Origin: Flavobacterium sp. BFFFF2 | GTDB lineage: Bacteria > Bacteroidota > Bacteroidia > Flavobacteriales > Flavobacteriaceae | Direction of reading: 5' to 3' | DNA: 64,000 nucleotides | Assembly: GCA_002256385.1 (NCBI GenBank) | Contig: NKJD01000009.1 | Location: forward strand, 1 to 64,000 | Shown here: piece after piece, positions 1 to 6,690 of the stretch | Position numbering within the stretch: the stretch's first letter is position 1 | Layout of the letters: every line of letters starts with the position of its first letter | Position numbers and translations under genes: made by a program | The notes under the pieces: generated by a model | Seen by the model: only the letters and a program-made list of their open reading frames with translations | Told to the model about the DNA's origin: nothing | Database searches by the model: none

Positions 1-38
1 GACTTTAGTGAGTTTTATTTTCAATTTCAAACCGGTGC

Positions 39-103
39 GGCAAAACCGTTTTTATTTTTTGTAAACTTACAAAAAAAGGCAAAAAACTAAAAACGGTTTT
101 GCC
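39..103. repeat. Nested perfect inverted repeat
   Basis: Two perfect 16-base arms (39-54 and 88-103, GGCAAAACCGTTTTTA and its complement) enclose a second perfect 10-base inverted repeat (55-64 and 67-76) around a 2-base loop. It lies just beyond the last recognisable cassette boundary. It could be a terminator, or part of the next recombination site, which continues outside the window. Confidence 0.6.
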
Positions 104-104
104 A

Positions 105-170
105 CTTACAACGATTATTTTTTCTTTTCACCACAGAATCCCCGCTTGCGTCAACATGATGTTAGCAGAT
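105..170 (-). repeat. Weak attC-like site ending the HigBA cassette
   Basis: On the plus strand the right end reads GTTAGCAG (161-168). This matches the first bases of the same cassette (GTTAGCAG at 931-924 on the minus strand). The left end is CTTACAAC at 105-112. The arms between them pair poorly, so this site is much less certain than the four large ones. Confidence 0.4.
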
Positions 171-177
171 AGTGCCT

Positions 178-483
178 TTACTCGGTTAAACTTAATTTCA
201 AATGTCCACCTAAACCTTGTCTAATTATTCTCATCAAAGTAGAAAGTCGAATATCACTTGCGTTATTTTCTATTTTGGAGATATAAGTTTTAGTTGTTCC
301 ACACTTTAAAGCTAATTGTTCTTGTGTCATTCCACGCTCTTTTCGCATTTCTTGTAACATTACTCCAAGTTCAAAAGTTTCATATTCTTCCTCGTATTTA
401 TCACGAGTTTCAGACCCTTTTTTTCCGTATTGCATATCTAAATGTTCGGCAAATGTTGTAACTTTTTTAATTTCTGTTTTCAT
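178..483 (-). CDS. higA: HigA-like antitoxin, XRE family
   Basis: This 101-residue protein has a helix-turn-helix domain at about residues 41-95, with the usual MTQEQLALKCGTT...YISKIE pattern of XRE/Cro repressors. It lies 5 bp downstream of a HigB-like toxin gene on the same strand. That is the toxin-first order typical of higBA. By family knowledge it would neutralise the toxin and repress the shared promoter. The N-terminal 40 residues are charged and have no recognisable motif. The pair forms one cassette of the array, fitting the known enrichment of toxin-antitoxin modules in integron cassettes. The exact subfamily is inferred from pattern only. Confidence 0.85.
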   Translation of the reverse strand: MKTEIKKVTTFAEHLDMQYGKKGSETRDKYEEEYETFELGVMLQEMRKERGMTQEQLALKCGTTKTYISKIENNASDIRLSTLMRIIRQGLGGHLKLSLTE

Positions 484-488
484 AATCG

Positions 489-842
489 TTACTTTTTATA
501 TTTAGTTTCTAAATACTCTTTTTTTAATTTTTCAGCCAGTTCTATTTCTGCTTTTGGTGTTTTTTGTGTTTTCTTTTGAAATCCGTTTACTAAAACGACT
601 AGATTTCCTTTATCAAAGAAACTAAAAACTCTAAAAATGTCTGAACCAACTTCTACTCTAACTTCAAATATTCCATCCGATCCAGTCATGTGCTTGAAAA
701 ATTTTTGAGGAATTCTATCTTGAGTTGAGATTAACTGTAATGTCCAGTTGAATTTTTTCTTAACGTCTTCTTTTTGAGCGTTAAAAAAGTCAAGATAATA
801 ATCTTCGTAATAAATAATTTCTCTTCTAAATTTTCCATTCAT
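489..842 (-). CDS. higB: HigB-like toxin (RelE/Gp49 family)
   Basis: This 117-residue protein resembles phage-derived Gp49-like HigB toxins. A central stretch reads GIFEVRVEVGSDIFRVFSFF, followed by LVVLVNGFQKKTQKTP and then a basic helix. In this family the conserved Arg of the VR.E..SDIFRVF strand and the F.KK..KTP segment form the RNase core that cleaves mRNA on ribosomes. The gene precedes its antitoxin by 5 bp, so the two are probably co-transcribed. Its start lies about 80 bp from the attC-like site at 923-1060, leaving room for a promoter. Length and motif order are normal, so the gene looks intact. Confidence 0.85.
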   Translation of the reverse strand: MNGKFRREIIYYEDYYLDFFNAQKEDVKKKFNWTLQLISTQDRIPQKFFKHMTGSDGIFEVRVEVGSDIFRVFSFFDKGNLVVLVNGFQKKTQKTPKAEIELAEKLKKEYLETKYKK

Positions 843-922
843 TTAGCAAAGTTATTCAATCAGGTAACATCTGCAAATTTTTTAAATGGAATTTTTCTTT
901 CGCACGATTTTTTTTAGGCATT

Positions 923-1060
923 TCTGCTAACGTTCCGCCGCTTCTCGTCAGTTGCGAAGTTCGGAACGAATTATTTTCTGTTAAAGATAAAAATTCTTGC
1001 GAAACGTAAACGTGAACTTACCACAAAATTCGCAATTGCGAGAAACGGCTGTTAGTGGCT
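923..1060 (-). repeat. attC-like site A
   Basis: This 138-bp imperfect palindrome has outer cores TCTGCTAAC (923-931) and GTTAGTGGC (1051-1059). Inside them the left arm has CGCCGCTTCTCG...GTTGCGAA. The right arm, reverse-complemented, has AGCCGTTTCTCGCAATTGCGAA. The left arm carries 4 extra unpaired bases next to the core, an asymmetry shared with sites B and C. Such extrahelical bases guide strand choice in true attC sites. Confidence 0.75.
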
Positions 1061-1066
1061 GGCATT

Positions 1067-1855
1067 TTATATCTTTTCAAAGTAATCTCCTTTAAATTGA
1101 TATTTTATTTTCTGTTTAGTCAACTTTCCTTCTTCTATAATTAATGGTATAATTATAATTTTATTCTCCACATCATATTTTAACCAAGCATATTCTCTGT
1201 CAACTGAGTTCGGTTCTTGATTAACACTTGACGAAAAGTCTATATCATAGCTTAATTCATTTTTAATTCCAGATTTTGTTTTTATAAGTTTAGCGTTATC
1301 ATTTAATTTTCCGTTTTCAATGCTAAAAATTTTTATTTTATGGCTTGAAACTGCTGAGCTACCAATCGAAATACATTTTACAATATAAAAAGTTTTCTTT
1401 TTTGAGATTACTTGGTCAAGAATTTCATAAGAATAACTACTTTCTCCATATTCATCAACATCTGATAATAATTGTTGAGAAAAGACTTTTTTATTGCTTT
1501 TAAATTGAAATACATTCCTAAAACTTCTCATTGTTCCTCCAGTTTCTGTATCCCAAGAATAAATCCTAAAAAGACTGTTTTTGGATGTTGATATTTCCAA
1601 ACCACTTTTCGTTAAATCTTTAAAGTCAAGAGTTAATGTTTCTGGAAATGAAGATGTACAGTGTAGCAATAGTTTTTCAAAATCTTCATTACTTTTATTA
1701 ATTGAATCGTAAGCAAATTCATTTTTGCCTCTTTGGTCTGTGTAAAATTCAATTTTTTCAAAAGTTTCTTTTAATTTTCTATTACAAGTTTTAATGTCTT
1801 GTCCATAACTTGGAAAAGTTAAGATAGAAACTAAAAGCCATATTTGAAATTTCAT
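1067..1855 (-). CDS. Secreted protein of unknown function (cassette cargo)
   Basis: I do not recognise this 262-residue protein. It begins with a clear signal peptide (MKFQIWLLVSILTFPSYGQ, cleavage after about residue 18), so it is probably periplasmic or surface-exposed. The rest is rich in Lys, Ser and aromatic residues, with alternating strand-like segments and no obvious catalytic motif. The gene fills its cassette: the stop codon is 7 bp from site A, and the start is 29 bp from site B. This tight packing is typical of integron cassettes, which often lack their own promoter. Base composition is very AT-rich, like the other cassettes and unlike the recombinase gene. Confidence 0.75.
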   Translation of the reverse strand: MKFQIWLLVSILTFPSYGQDIKTCNRKLKETFEKIEFYTDQRGKNEFAYDSINKSNEDFEKLLLHCTSSFPETLTLDFKDLTKSGLEISTSKNSLFRIYSWDTETGGTMRSFRNVFQFKSNKKVFSQQLLSDVDEYGESSYSYEILDQVISKKKTFYIVKCISIGSSAVSSHKIKIFSIENGKLNDNAKLIKTKSGIKNELSYDIDFSSSVNQEPNSVDREYAWLKYDVENKIIIIPLIIEEGKLTKQKIKYQFKGDYFEKI

Positions 1856-1883
1856 ATAGTCTTATTTAACGTGATGTATGCTT

Positions 1884-2023
1884 GCCACTAACGTTTCGCC
1901 GCTTGGCGACAGTAGCGGCCTGCGGGAACATTTTTTTCTTCTTGTAAAGATATAATTTTTTCGTAACCGTAAAAGTTGAGTTCAAGAAAAAGTAGCTATT
2001 GCGCCAAACGGCTGTTAATGCTA
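1884..2023 (-). repeat. attC-like site B
   Basis: This 140-bp imperfect palindrome has outer cores GCCACTAAC (1884-1892) and GTTAATGC (2014-2021). Its inner arms are CGCCGCTTGGCG...AGTAGC on the left and GTAGCTATTGCGCCAAACGG on the right. It is very similar to site C, about 500 bp away, over most of its length. It separates the secreted-protein cassette from a repeat-bearing cassette. Confidence 0.78.
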
Positions 2024-2086
2024 GGCGTTTCATCCCAACTTTTTTTTCTCCGTCTTCTTTTTTTTCTTCTTTTTTTTCTTCTTGTT

Positions 2087-2293
2087 CTACTTTTTGATCT
2101 TCTTTTTGATCTTCTTTTTTCTTCTTTTTTCTACTTTTTGTTCTTCTTTTTTTTCTTCTTGTTCTTCTTTTTGTTCTTCTTTTTGTTCTTCTTTTTGTTC
2201 TTCTTTTTGTTCTTCTTTTTGTTCTTCTTTTTGTTCTTCTTTTTCTTTGAATAGACTCAAATATTTCAAAGTTTCCAACGTTCTACGCGACAA
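2087..2293 (-). CDS. Possible small KEEQ-repeat protein (cassette cargo)
   Basis: The open frame begins MSRRTLETLKYLSLFKEK and continues as a run of KEEQ tetrapeptides encoded by a 12-bp tandem repeat. It ends in a poly-lysine stretch. The product would be a highly charged coil with no known function. A sister frame at 2551-2739 shares the first 17 residues with one change, but the DNA around both frames is equally conserved, so protein-level selection is not shown. It may equally be a non-coding cassette. I give it low confidence as a gene. Confidence 0.3.
   Translation of the reverse strand: MSRRTLETLKYLSLFKEKEEQKEEQKEEQKEEQKEEQKEEQKEEQEEKKEEQKVEKRRKKKIKKKIKK
2156..2245. repeat. 12-bp tandem repeat (TTCTTTTTGTTC)
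   Basis: About seven near-perfect copies of a 12-base pyrimidine unit lie inside the cassette between sites B and C. On the minus strand one unit encodes Lys-Glu-Glu-Gln. The tract is flanked by less regular TTCTTTTTT sequence. Its length probably varies between strains by slippage. Confidence 0.85.
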
Positions 2294-2396
2294 AAATTCA
2301 ACGCAAAACTATTCAATCAATTGTTGTTCAAAGCAGGAGCGGAGTTGACCTGCCAAAGTTCCTGTAATGAAAAATTAGTCCTAAAAAAAACGCTTG

Positions 2397-2534
2397 GCAT
2401 TAACGTTTCGCCGCTTGGCGTCAGTAGCGGCCTGCGGGAACATTTTTTTGTTCTCGTAAAGATAATAGTTTTTCGGAACCGTAAAAGTTCAGTTCAAAAA
2501 AAAGTAGCTATTGCGCCAAACGGCTGTTAAAACC
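2397..2534 (-). repeat. attC-like site C
   Basis: This 138-bp imperfect palindrome has outer cores GCATTAAC (2397-2404) and GTTAAAACC (2526-2534). Its inner arms match site B closely (CGCCGCTTGGCG on the left, GCGCCAAACGGCT on the right). The cassette it ends begins TTAATGCC but finishes with TTAAAACC, the weakest self-match of the series (6 of 8). Confidence 0.75.
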
Positions 2535-2550
2535 AGGCGTTTCATCCCAA

Positions 2551-2739
2551 CTATTTTTTCTCCGTCTTCTTTTTCTTCTTCTTTTTCTTCTTCTTTTTCT
2601 TTTTCTTCTTCTTTTTTTGTTCTTTTTTTTGTTCTTTTTTTTGTTCTTTTTTTTGTTCTTTTTTTTGTTCTTTTTTTTGTTCTTTTTTTTCTTTGAATAG
2701 ACTCAAATATTTCAAAGTTTCCAACGATCTACGCGACAA
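2551..2739 (-). CDS. Possible small KKEQ-repeat protein (sister cassette)
   Basis: The open frame begins MSRRSLETLKYLSLFKEK and runs into KKEQ tetrapeptides and poly-lysine. It is a sister of the frame at 2087-2293, but with a different 12-bp repeat unit. The flanking DNA of the two cassettes is nearly identical, which points to a recent cassette duplication. Whether either is translated is unknown. Low-complexity composition rules out any functional assignment. Confidence 0.3.
   Translation of the reverse strand: MSRRSLETLKYLSLFKEKKEQKKEQKKEQKKEQKKEQKKEQKKKKKKKKKKKKKKKKKTEKK
2616..2691. repeat. 12-bp tandem repeat (GTTCTTTTTTTT)
   Basis: Six copies of a 12-base unit, one C-to-T step away from the unit at 2156-2245, occupy the same place in the sister cassette. 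All copies within this tract are almost identical. This suggests that the whole array was homogenised or regrew after the cassettes duplicated. Confidence 0.85.
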
Positions 2740-2842
2740 AAATTCAACGCAAAACTATTCAATCAATTGTTGTTCAAAGTAGGAGAGGAGTTGACTAGCT
2801 AAATTTCCATTAATGAAAAATTCTTTCTAAAAAAAACGCTTG

Positions 2843-2977
2843 GCATTAACGTTTTGCAGCTACCCGAAGGGCGGGACTTTTACCACAAAACTTGATTTGA
2901 AATACAAATGTTTGATTAACCACAAAACTGTCTTTGGAACACGAAACCCCGCCTTTTGGGTAGGTGCTGTTAGGTGC
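2843..2977 (-). repeat. attC-like site D
   Basis: This 135-bp imperfect palindrome closes the restriction-modification cassette. Its outer cores are GCATTAAC (2843-2850) and GTTAGGTGC (2969-2977). Its arms are GCAGCTACCCGAAGGGCGGG on the left, pairing with CCCCGCCTTTTGGGTAGGTGCT on the right after reverse-complementing. The arm sequence is unrelated to sites A-C, yet the layout and the 4-base asymmetry are kept, as expected for attC sites. Confidence 0.75.
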
Positions 2978-3029
2978 TGGCGTTTTGTCTGTCGTTGCTC
3001 TGTTGTCCATTGTTTACTGCTGTCTTGGT

Positions 3030-3113
3030 GCGTTGGCTTGGTAGCTCTTTTGCATTTTTTAGCGGTGGTTTGTGTTTCGGAAAAAATGCAAATGTGCTAC
3101 CAAAAGCGTTGGC
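3030..3113. repeat. GCGTTGGC palindrome beside the restriction genes
   Basis: The left arm TTGGTAGC-TCTTTT-GCATTTTTT pairs with the right arm AAAAAATGC-AAATGT-GCTACCAA, with a TCTTTT/AAATGT internal mismatch. A GCGTTGGC box lies at each outer end (3030-3037 and 3106-3113). The right end touches the stop codon of the last restriction gene. A related copy with its arms in the reverse order lies at 6517-6589. Confidence 0.7.
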
Positions 3114-3577
3114 TATTTGAATAATTGTTTCGGGTCAAATTGTATTTTAATTGTCTTGTTTTCGTGATAGAATATTGCAAAGTCAATTTTGTCTAAATGC
3201 AGATTAGTTTTTTGTTCTGTATTGTCTGAATGAACTAAACCAACACCGTAAAGTATTTTAGAATATTCAAATTCTGCTAAAAGTCTCACAATAGAGTTTG
3301 AGTAATCATTATTATTCCTTAGGTCTTGAACTTTTATAAAGTCGTCAAGTAAAAACCTGTCTTTGTTTTCAAAGAAAATTACAGTTCCGTTTTTTATTGC
3401 TACAATATCAGGTATAAATGCCCCTTTATTTTTTGTAGTTCTTAATTCTTCGTTTGGATGCAATGAAACACCAGTACCACTTTGTGGAAAGTCAAAGCAA
3501 ATGATTTTCCAATCATTCGCTTCAAGCCAGTCAAGTATGGCTTTTGTTGCTTGTTCTTCTGTTATGCGTCTCTCCAT
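3113..3577 (-). CDS. PD-(D/E)XK restriction endonuclease subunit
   Basis: This 154-residue protein has a textbook PD-(D/E)XK nuclease motif: P56-D57, then E70-N-K72 after a hydrophobic strand (IPDIVAIKNGTVIFFENKD). An upstream helix with Glu (EEQATKAILDWLE) fits the usual first helix of the fold. It is the last gene of the restriction-modification operon and overlaps the 3' end of the 410-residue gene by 16 bp, so the two are translationally coupled. By context it is the cleavage subunit, or half of a two-protein restriction enzyme. The recognition sequence cannot be inferred. Confidence 0.75.
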   Translation of the reverse strand: MERRITEEQATKAILDWLEANDWKIICFDFPQSGTGVSLHPNEELRTTKNKGAFIPDIVAIKNGTVIFFENKDRFLLDDFIKVQDLRNNNDYSNSIVRLLAEFEYSKILYGVGLVHSDNTEQKTNLHLDKIDFAIFYHENKTIKIQFDPKQLFK

Positions 3578-4794
3578 AATGCACCGTCTGGGAATAATAT
3601 TGCGTCAGCAAAATATGAAAATACTCTAATGTGTTTTACTTTAGAAAACATTGAACCGTAACGAACTTGCATATAATATCGTGGAATTTCACTACTTGGA
3701 ATATCATCATAATCTTTTGTCAATAGATTTTTTCCTTCGCTTGCTTTAACAGCGTTTACAAAATCGTGAACAGTACTTTTATCGCTATCAATTGTAAATG
3801 TTTCTTCTTCCTCATCTATTTCAAGATTACCCCAACACATTACAAGATTATATTTTCTTTCTTCAAATGTTTTTCCTTCTCTGCATAATAAATAGTCTAT
3901 TGCAGCTAATGCTCCGGGATAAGGGTCACCTCTGAATGTTGCATCTACTTTGTATATAATTGTTTCTTCTCTACTTCTTAAAAGTTCGCCAATTTCGTAA
4001 TTTTTGTTTTCGTATTGCGATAGATGATTTAATAAGTATTCCGTTGGTATTTTAACTGTTGCAGTTAGTGGCGACATATTGTCGTTACCGCCTTTAGTTG
4101 CAAATTCTTGTTGCATTAATGTTTTACGAGTACTTAAAATTCTTTTTCCAAGTAGTTTTCCTCTACCTTCGATAACACCAGATTGTTCAACAACTGAAAT
4201 TATTTCATTGATTGCATCGAACATTAAAATCATTTCGGAATGAGTACTGTCGGGACTACCTGCGAAGTTTCGATTGCTATCATATTTCAGCCCTTTATTT
4301 CTAATGTTTGGTGATGTTTGAGCATTAGAATGTGTACGGAAATCGGAAGGGAAATAATAAAGTAACGCAGGTATTTTATAGATGGTCATTACATCTTCCA
4401 TTGCTTTAAAAACAAGTGGATTTATTTTGTCCCATTTTGGAGGTGTGTTTTGCCTTGTAATGATTGCAGCTTCTGGATAAATATAAAATGCAGGCACATC
4501 ATTTTCAACTGATGCCGCAAGTCTTGCAAATCGTTGAAATGCATTATGTCCTGTTCCTGCTTCCGTTGATACTTCAATAGAAAATATTGGCTCTGTGTCC
4601 AGTTCAACTATTAAATCAGGTGCGTCTAAATAAAGGATTTGCTTTATATGGTCAGGCAATGAATGAAAATTCTTTGCATTGTTTGCATCGCTTTCATACA
4701 TTTTTTTCTTGACAACATTTTTATTCCTAAGGTTCGTTTTTGCTATTACATAATCTGCAAAACTTTCGGTGCTGTACCAAACTCTATAATTCAT
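3562..4794 (-). CDS. Restriction-system protein, putative nuclease-like subunit
   Basis: This 410-residue protein lies between the methyltransferase and the small nuclease gene and overlaps both (4 bp and 16 bp). Residues 59-76 read PDLIVELDTEPIFSIEVS. This looks like a PD-(D/E)XK core in which the usual Lys is replaced (E74-V-S76). The following GTGHNAFQRFARLAA helix is also of the type seen in such folds. The remainder has no motif I recognise. It may be the recognition subunit with a degenerate nuclease domain, or the active enzyme with a migrated catalytic residue. I infer the restriction role mainly from the operon. Confidence 0.6.
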   Translation of the reverse strand: MNYRVWYSTESFADYVIAKTNLRNKNVVKKKMYESDANNAKNFHSLPDHIKQILYLDAPDLIVELDTEPIFSIEVSTEAGTGHNAFQRFARLAASVENDVPAFYIYPEAAIITRQNTPPKWDKINPLVFKAMEDVMTIYKIPALLYYFPSDFRTHSNAQTSPNIRNKGLKYDSNRNFAGSPDSTHSEMILMFDAINEIISVVEQSGVIEGRGKLLGKRILSTRKTLMQQEFATKGGNDNMSPLTATVKIPTEYLLNHLSQYENKNYEIGELLRSREETIIYKVDATFRGDPYPGALAAIDYLLCREGKTFEERKYNLVMCWGNLEIDEEEETFTIDSDKSTVHDFVNAVKASEGKNLLTKDYDDIPSSEIPRYYMQVRYGSMFSKVKHIRVFSYFADAILFPDGALWRDA

Positions 4795-6059
4795 ATATAT
4801 TTTTTTATTGCTAATGCTACTGCCTTTGCTAACAAAGGTGGAACGGCATTACCTGTTTGAACTCTACCTTGTACAATTCCACCACTAACAATAAAGTTAT
4901 CTGGAAAACTTTGTAATCTGCATCTTTCTCTTATACTCAAACCCCTGTTGTCTAATGGATGTCCGAATTGAAATTGAGGTCTAATTCCTCCAGAAACTTG
5001 TGTAGGACTTTGAATATCCCAAGCTAAACGAATTCTTTGTTTGAACTTTGGATACATCGGAGTACCTGGTTTTGTGTTCTTAATTTTTTCAATTACTTCT
5101 TTAGGATGATTGGGTGCTTTATGATTAGTTAGCTTATCATCTTTCAAATTTTTCCGCATTTGCTTTTGATATTCACTAAAAGGTTCTTTCTTATATTTAG
5201 TAATAATTTCATTTGGCTTTAGACTTGGTAGGTCACCAATAGCATCTTTAACTGTGACATAAGGTTTTTTAGTTTCTGGTCCGTGTGTTTTTTTAATTTC
5301 AGAAAAGTCGAATTCTTCGCCATCTCTAATTCCTACGAAAACTAATCTTGTTCGTGATTGCGGTACACCGTAATCTGGTGCAAAAAGCAATTTGCTTTTT
5401 ACTTTCATATTTCCTGCAAGGCTTAAATCTTTTTCAATTGTTTTCACAAAATCGCCTGTACTTTTCATTCCAGAAACATTTTCTAAAACAACTACTTTGG
5501 GTTTCAATGCTTTTACAAAACGAATAAACTCTTTATAAAGTAAATTTCTTTCATCGTCTTCGTGTCTCTTTCTATTATTCAATGAGAAACCCTGACAAGG
5601 CACTCCACCAATTAATACATCAACTTGTCTGCCGTCTAAAAGCTGTAAAAATGATTTTGGATTTACCTTTCTAACATCACCTAAAACAGTTGAAACATTC
5701 GGATGGTTAGTTTTAAATGTATTTATTGAAGGCTGGTGTATGTCACAACCAATAGCAATTTCAAAACCAGCTAATTCAAAGCCTAAAGAAGTTCCGCCAC
5801 AACCACAGAACAATTCTACAACAAGGGGTTTGTCATTTGCTGGAAGTTTACCTTTAGTTATAAATGGTTCGCCTTTCCAATAATATCCATTTTCTTCAAC
5901 TTTAACGGATTTATCCCAAACACTAATTTTATCAATTGCATCAAGGTCTATGTCGTCTGGATTTTCTCCTATTCTCAATTGATACGCTTCTTCTTCAACA
6001 AGAGTTAGAACATCGCTATCAATTTCTTTGTATGGTTTTATTTTTGCTTTTGTTGGCAT
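4791..6059 (-). CDS. DNA (cytosine-5-)-methyltransferase
   Basis: This 422-residue enzyme carries the ordered C5-methyltransferase motifs. They are the SAM-binding VVELFCGCGGTSLGFELAGF (80-99), the catalytic PCQGFS with Cys155, ENV at 193-195, QSRTR at 234-238, a target-recognition stretch of about 100 residues, and TGNAVPP at 402-408. It transfers a methyl group from S-adenosylmethionine to carbon 5 of cytosine at the host's recognition site and so protects it from the neighbouring endonuclease. The N-terminal 78 residues are an extension without a motif. All key residues are present. The gene follows the regulator by 5 bp. Confidence 0.93.
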   Translation of the reverse strand: MPTKAKIKPYKEIDSDVLTLVEEEAYQLRIGENPDDIDLDAIDKISVWDKSVKVEENGYYWKGEPFITKGKLPANDKPLVVELFCGCGGTSLGFELAGFEIAIGCDIHQPSINTFKTNHPNVSTVLGDVRKVNPKSFLQLLDGRQVDVLIGGVPCQGFSLNNRKRHEDDERNLLYKEFIRFVKALKPKVVVLENVSGMKSTGDFVKTIEKDLSLAGNMKVKSKLLFAPDYGVPQSRTRLVFVGIRDGEEFDFSEIKKTHGPETKKPYVTVKDAIGDLPSLKPNEIITKYKKEPFSEYQKQMRKNLKDDKLTNHKAPNHPKEVIEKIKNTKPGTPMYPKFKQRIRLAWDIQSPTQVSGGIRPQFQFGHPLDNRGLSIRERCRLQSFPDNFIVSGGIVQGRVQTGNAVPPLLAKAVALAIKKYI

Positions 6060-6064
6060 AACAA

Positions 6065-6376
6065 TTAGTTTTTTACTTTTTTATAATATTTGATTTTTTC
6101 TTCGGCAACTTTCAAGATGTCTTTTGTGCAATCTTCTTCCATAATTTCATAAGCAACTTTGTCACTTAAAAAGGAAACAAGAAGCGGTTTTGAGTTAATT
6201 GAAAATATTTCAGCAAATTTCTCAATCATTTCTTTATTTGCTGTTCGCTCGTTCCTTTCAATTTTTCCAAGTGTAGATGGGTCTATGTCAAGATGGGCTG
6301 CGACTTTTCTAAGAGGAAGTCCGCTTTCTTCTCTTAGTTTTCTAATTACCTCACCAAATGTTTCTTTCTGTACCAT
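6065..6376 (-). CDS. XRE-family controller of the restriction operon
   Basis: This protein of about 103 residues has an N-terminal helix-turn-helix (GEVIRKLREESGLPLRKVAA, then STLGKIERNER). It is the first gene of the restriction-modification operon. I chose the start at MVQKETFG. A longer frame reaches 6427 but would run through the promoter and operator. By family knowledge such controller (C) proteins delay endonuclease expression when the module enters a new host. The C-terminal 40 residues (EEDCTKDILKVAEEKIKYYK) form a charged helix not seen in minimal C proteins. Confidence 0.82.
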   Translation of the reverse strand: MVQKETFGEVIRKLREESGLPLRKVAAHLDIDPSTLGKIERNERTANKEMIEKFAEIFSINSKPLLVSFLSDKVAYEIMEEDCTKDILKVAEEKIKYYKKVKN

Positions 6377-6394
6377 AATTAATTTGTTTCGGGA

Positions 6395-6428
6395 CAAATA
6401 TAGTCCAAATATTAAATGTCCTGACAAA
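6395..6428 (-). promoter_or_regulatory. Promoter and candidate operator of the restriction operon
   Basis: On the minus strand TTTG (6428-6425) and TATATTTG (6402-6395) are separated by 22 bp, matching the Bacteroidetes -33/-7 promoter form. The interval and its right flank contain inverted-repeat pieces (GGACAAATATAGTCC and TGTCCTGACA), a plausible binding site for the adjacent XRE protein. Operator function is inference. Confidence 0.6.
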
Positions 6429-6516
6429 TTAAAAGTAATAGAAACTAAAATTTTATTAACAGTATTTCAACGTCACAATTTGTCGGGTGGTGGGTGGGCT
6501 TTGGGTGCGGTTGGGT

Positions 6517-6589
6517 AAAATTAAATGTGCTGCAAAAGCGTTGGCTTGTGTGTCTGCTTGCAGCTCTTTTAATTTTGCGAAGCGTTGGC
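6517..6589. repeat. GCGTTGGC palindrome, permuted copy
   Basis: The arm AAAATT-AAATGT-GCTGCAA comes first here and TTGCAGC-TCTTTT-AATTTT second, each followed by a GCGTTGGC box. This is the reverse of the arm order at 3030-3113. The internal mismatch TCTTTT/AAATGT is identical to the other copy, while the paired segments differ and remain complementary. The two copies bracket the restriction-modification genes. Confidence 0.65.
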
Positions 6590-6645
6590 TTTTTCGTCCT
6601 TCGTTTCTGGCGGTTTATGTCTGCTCTGTCGGTCGTCCTACGCTT

Positions 6646-6690
6646 GCACCTAACTCGTTTATATCTACAAATATATGTAACATTTTTAAA
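6646..6690 (-). other. Candidate attI (primary insertion site)
   Basis: A single core reads GTTAGGTGC on the minus strand (6654-6646) and sits 37 bp from the recombinase stop codon. It equals the core of site D (GTTAGGTGC), as expected if the first cassette was inserted here. The adjoining AT-rich stretch (6655-6681) contains a loose inverted repeat, GTTTATATC/ATATATGTAAC, that could bind recombinase. No second large palindrome is present, which fits attI rather than attC. Confidence 0.5.

Noticed and set aside
1976..2348. Plus-strand open frames rich in Phe and Ser over the 12-bp repeats
   Set aside because: They are translations of pyrimidine tandem repeats with no conserved start or composition of a real protein.
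2511..2696. Plus-strand frame ending in repeated FFVL units
   Set aside because: It begins inside attC-like site C and is produced by the 12-bp repeat.
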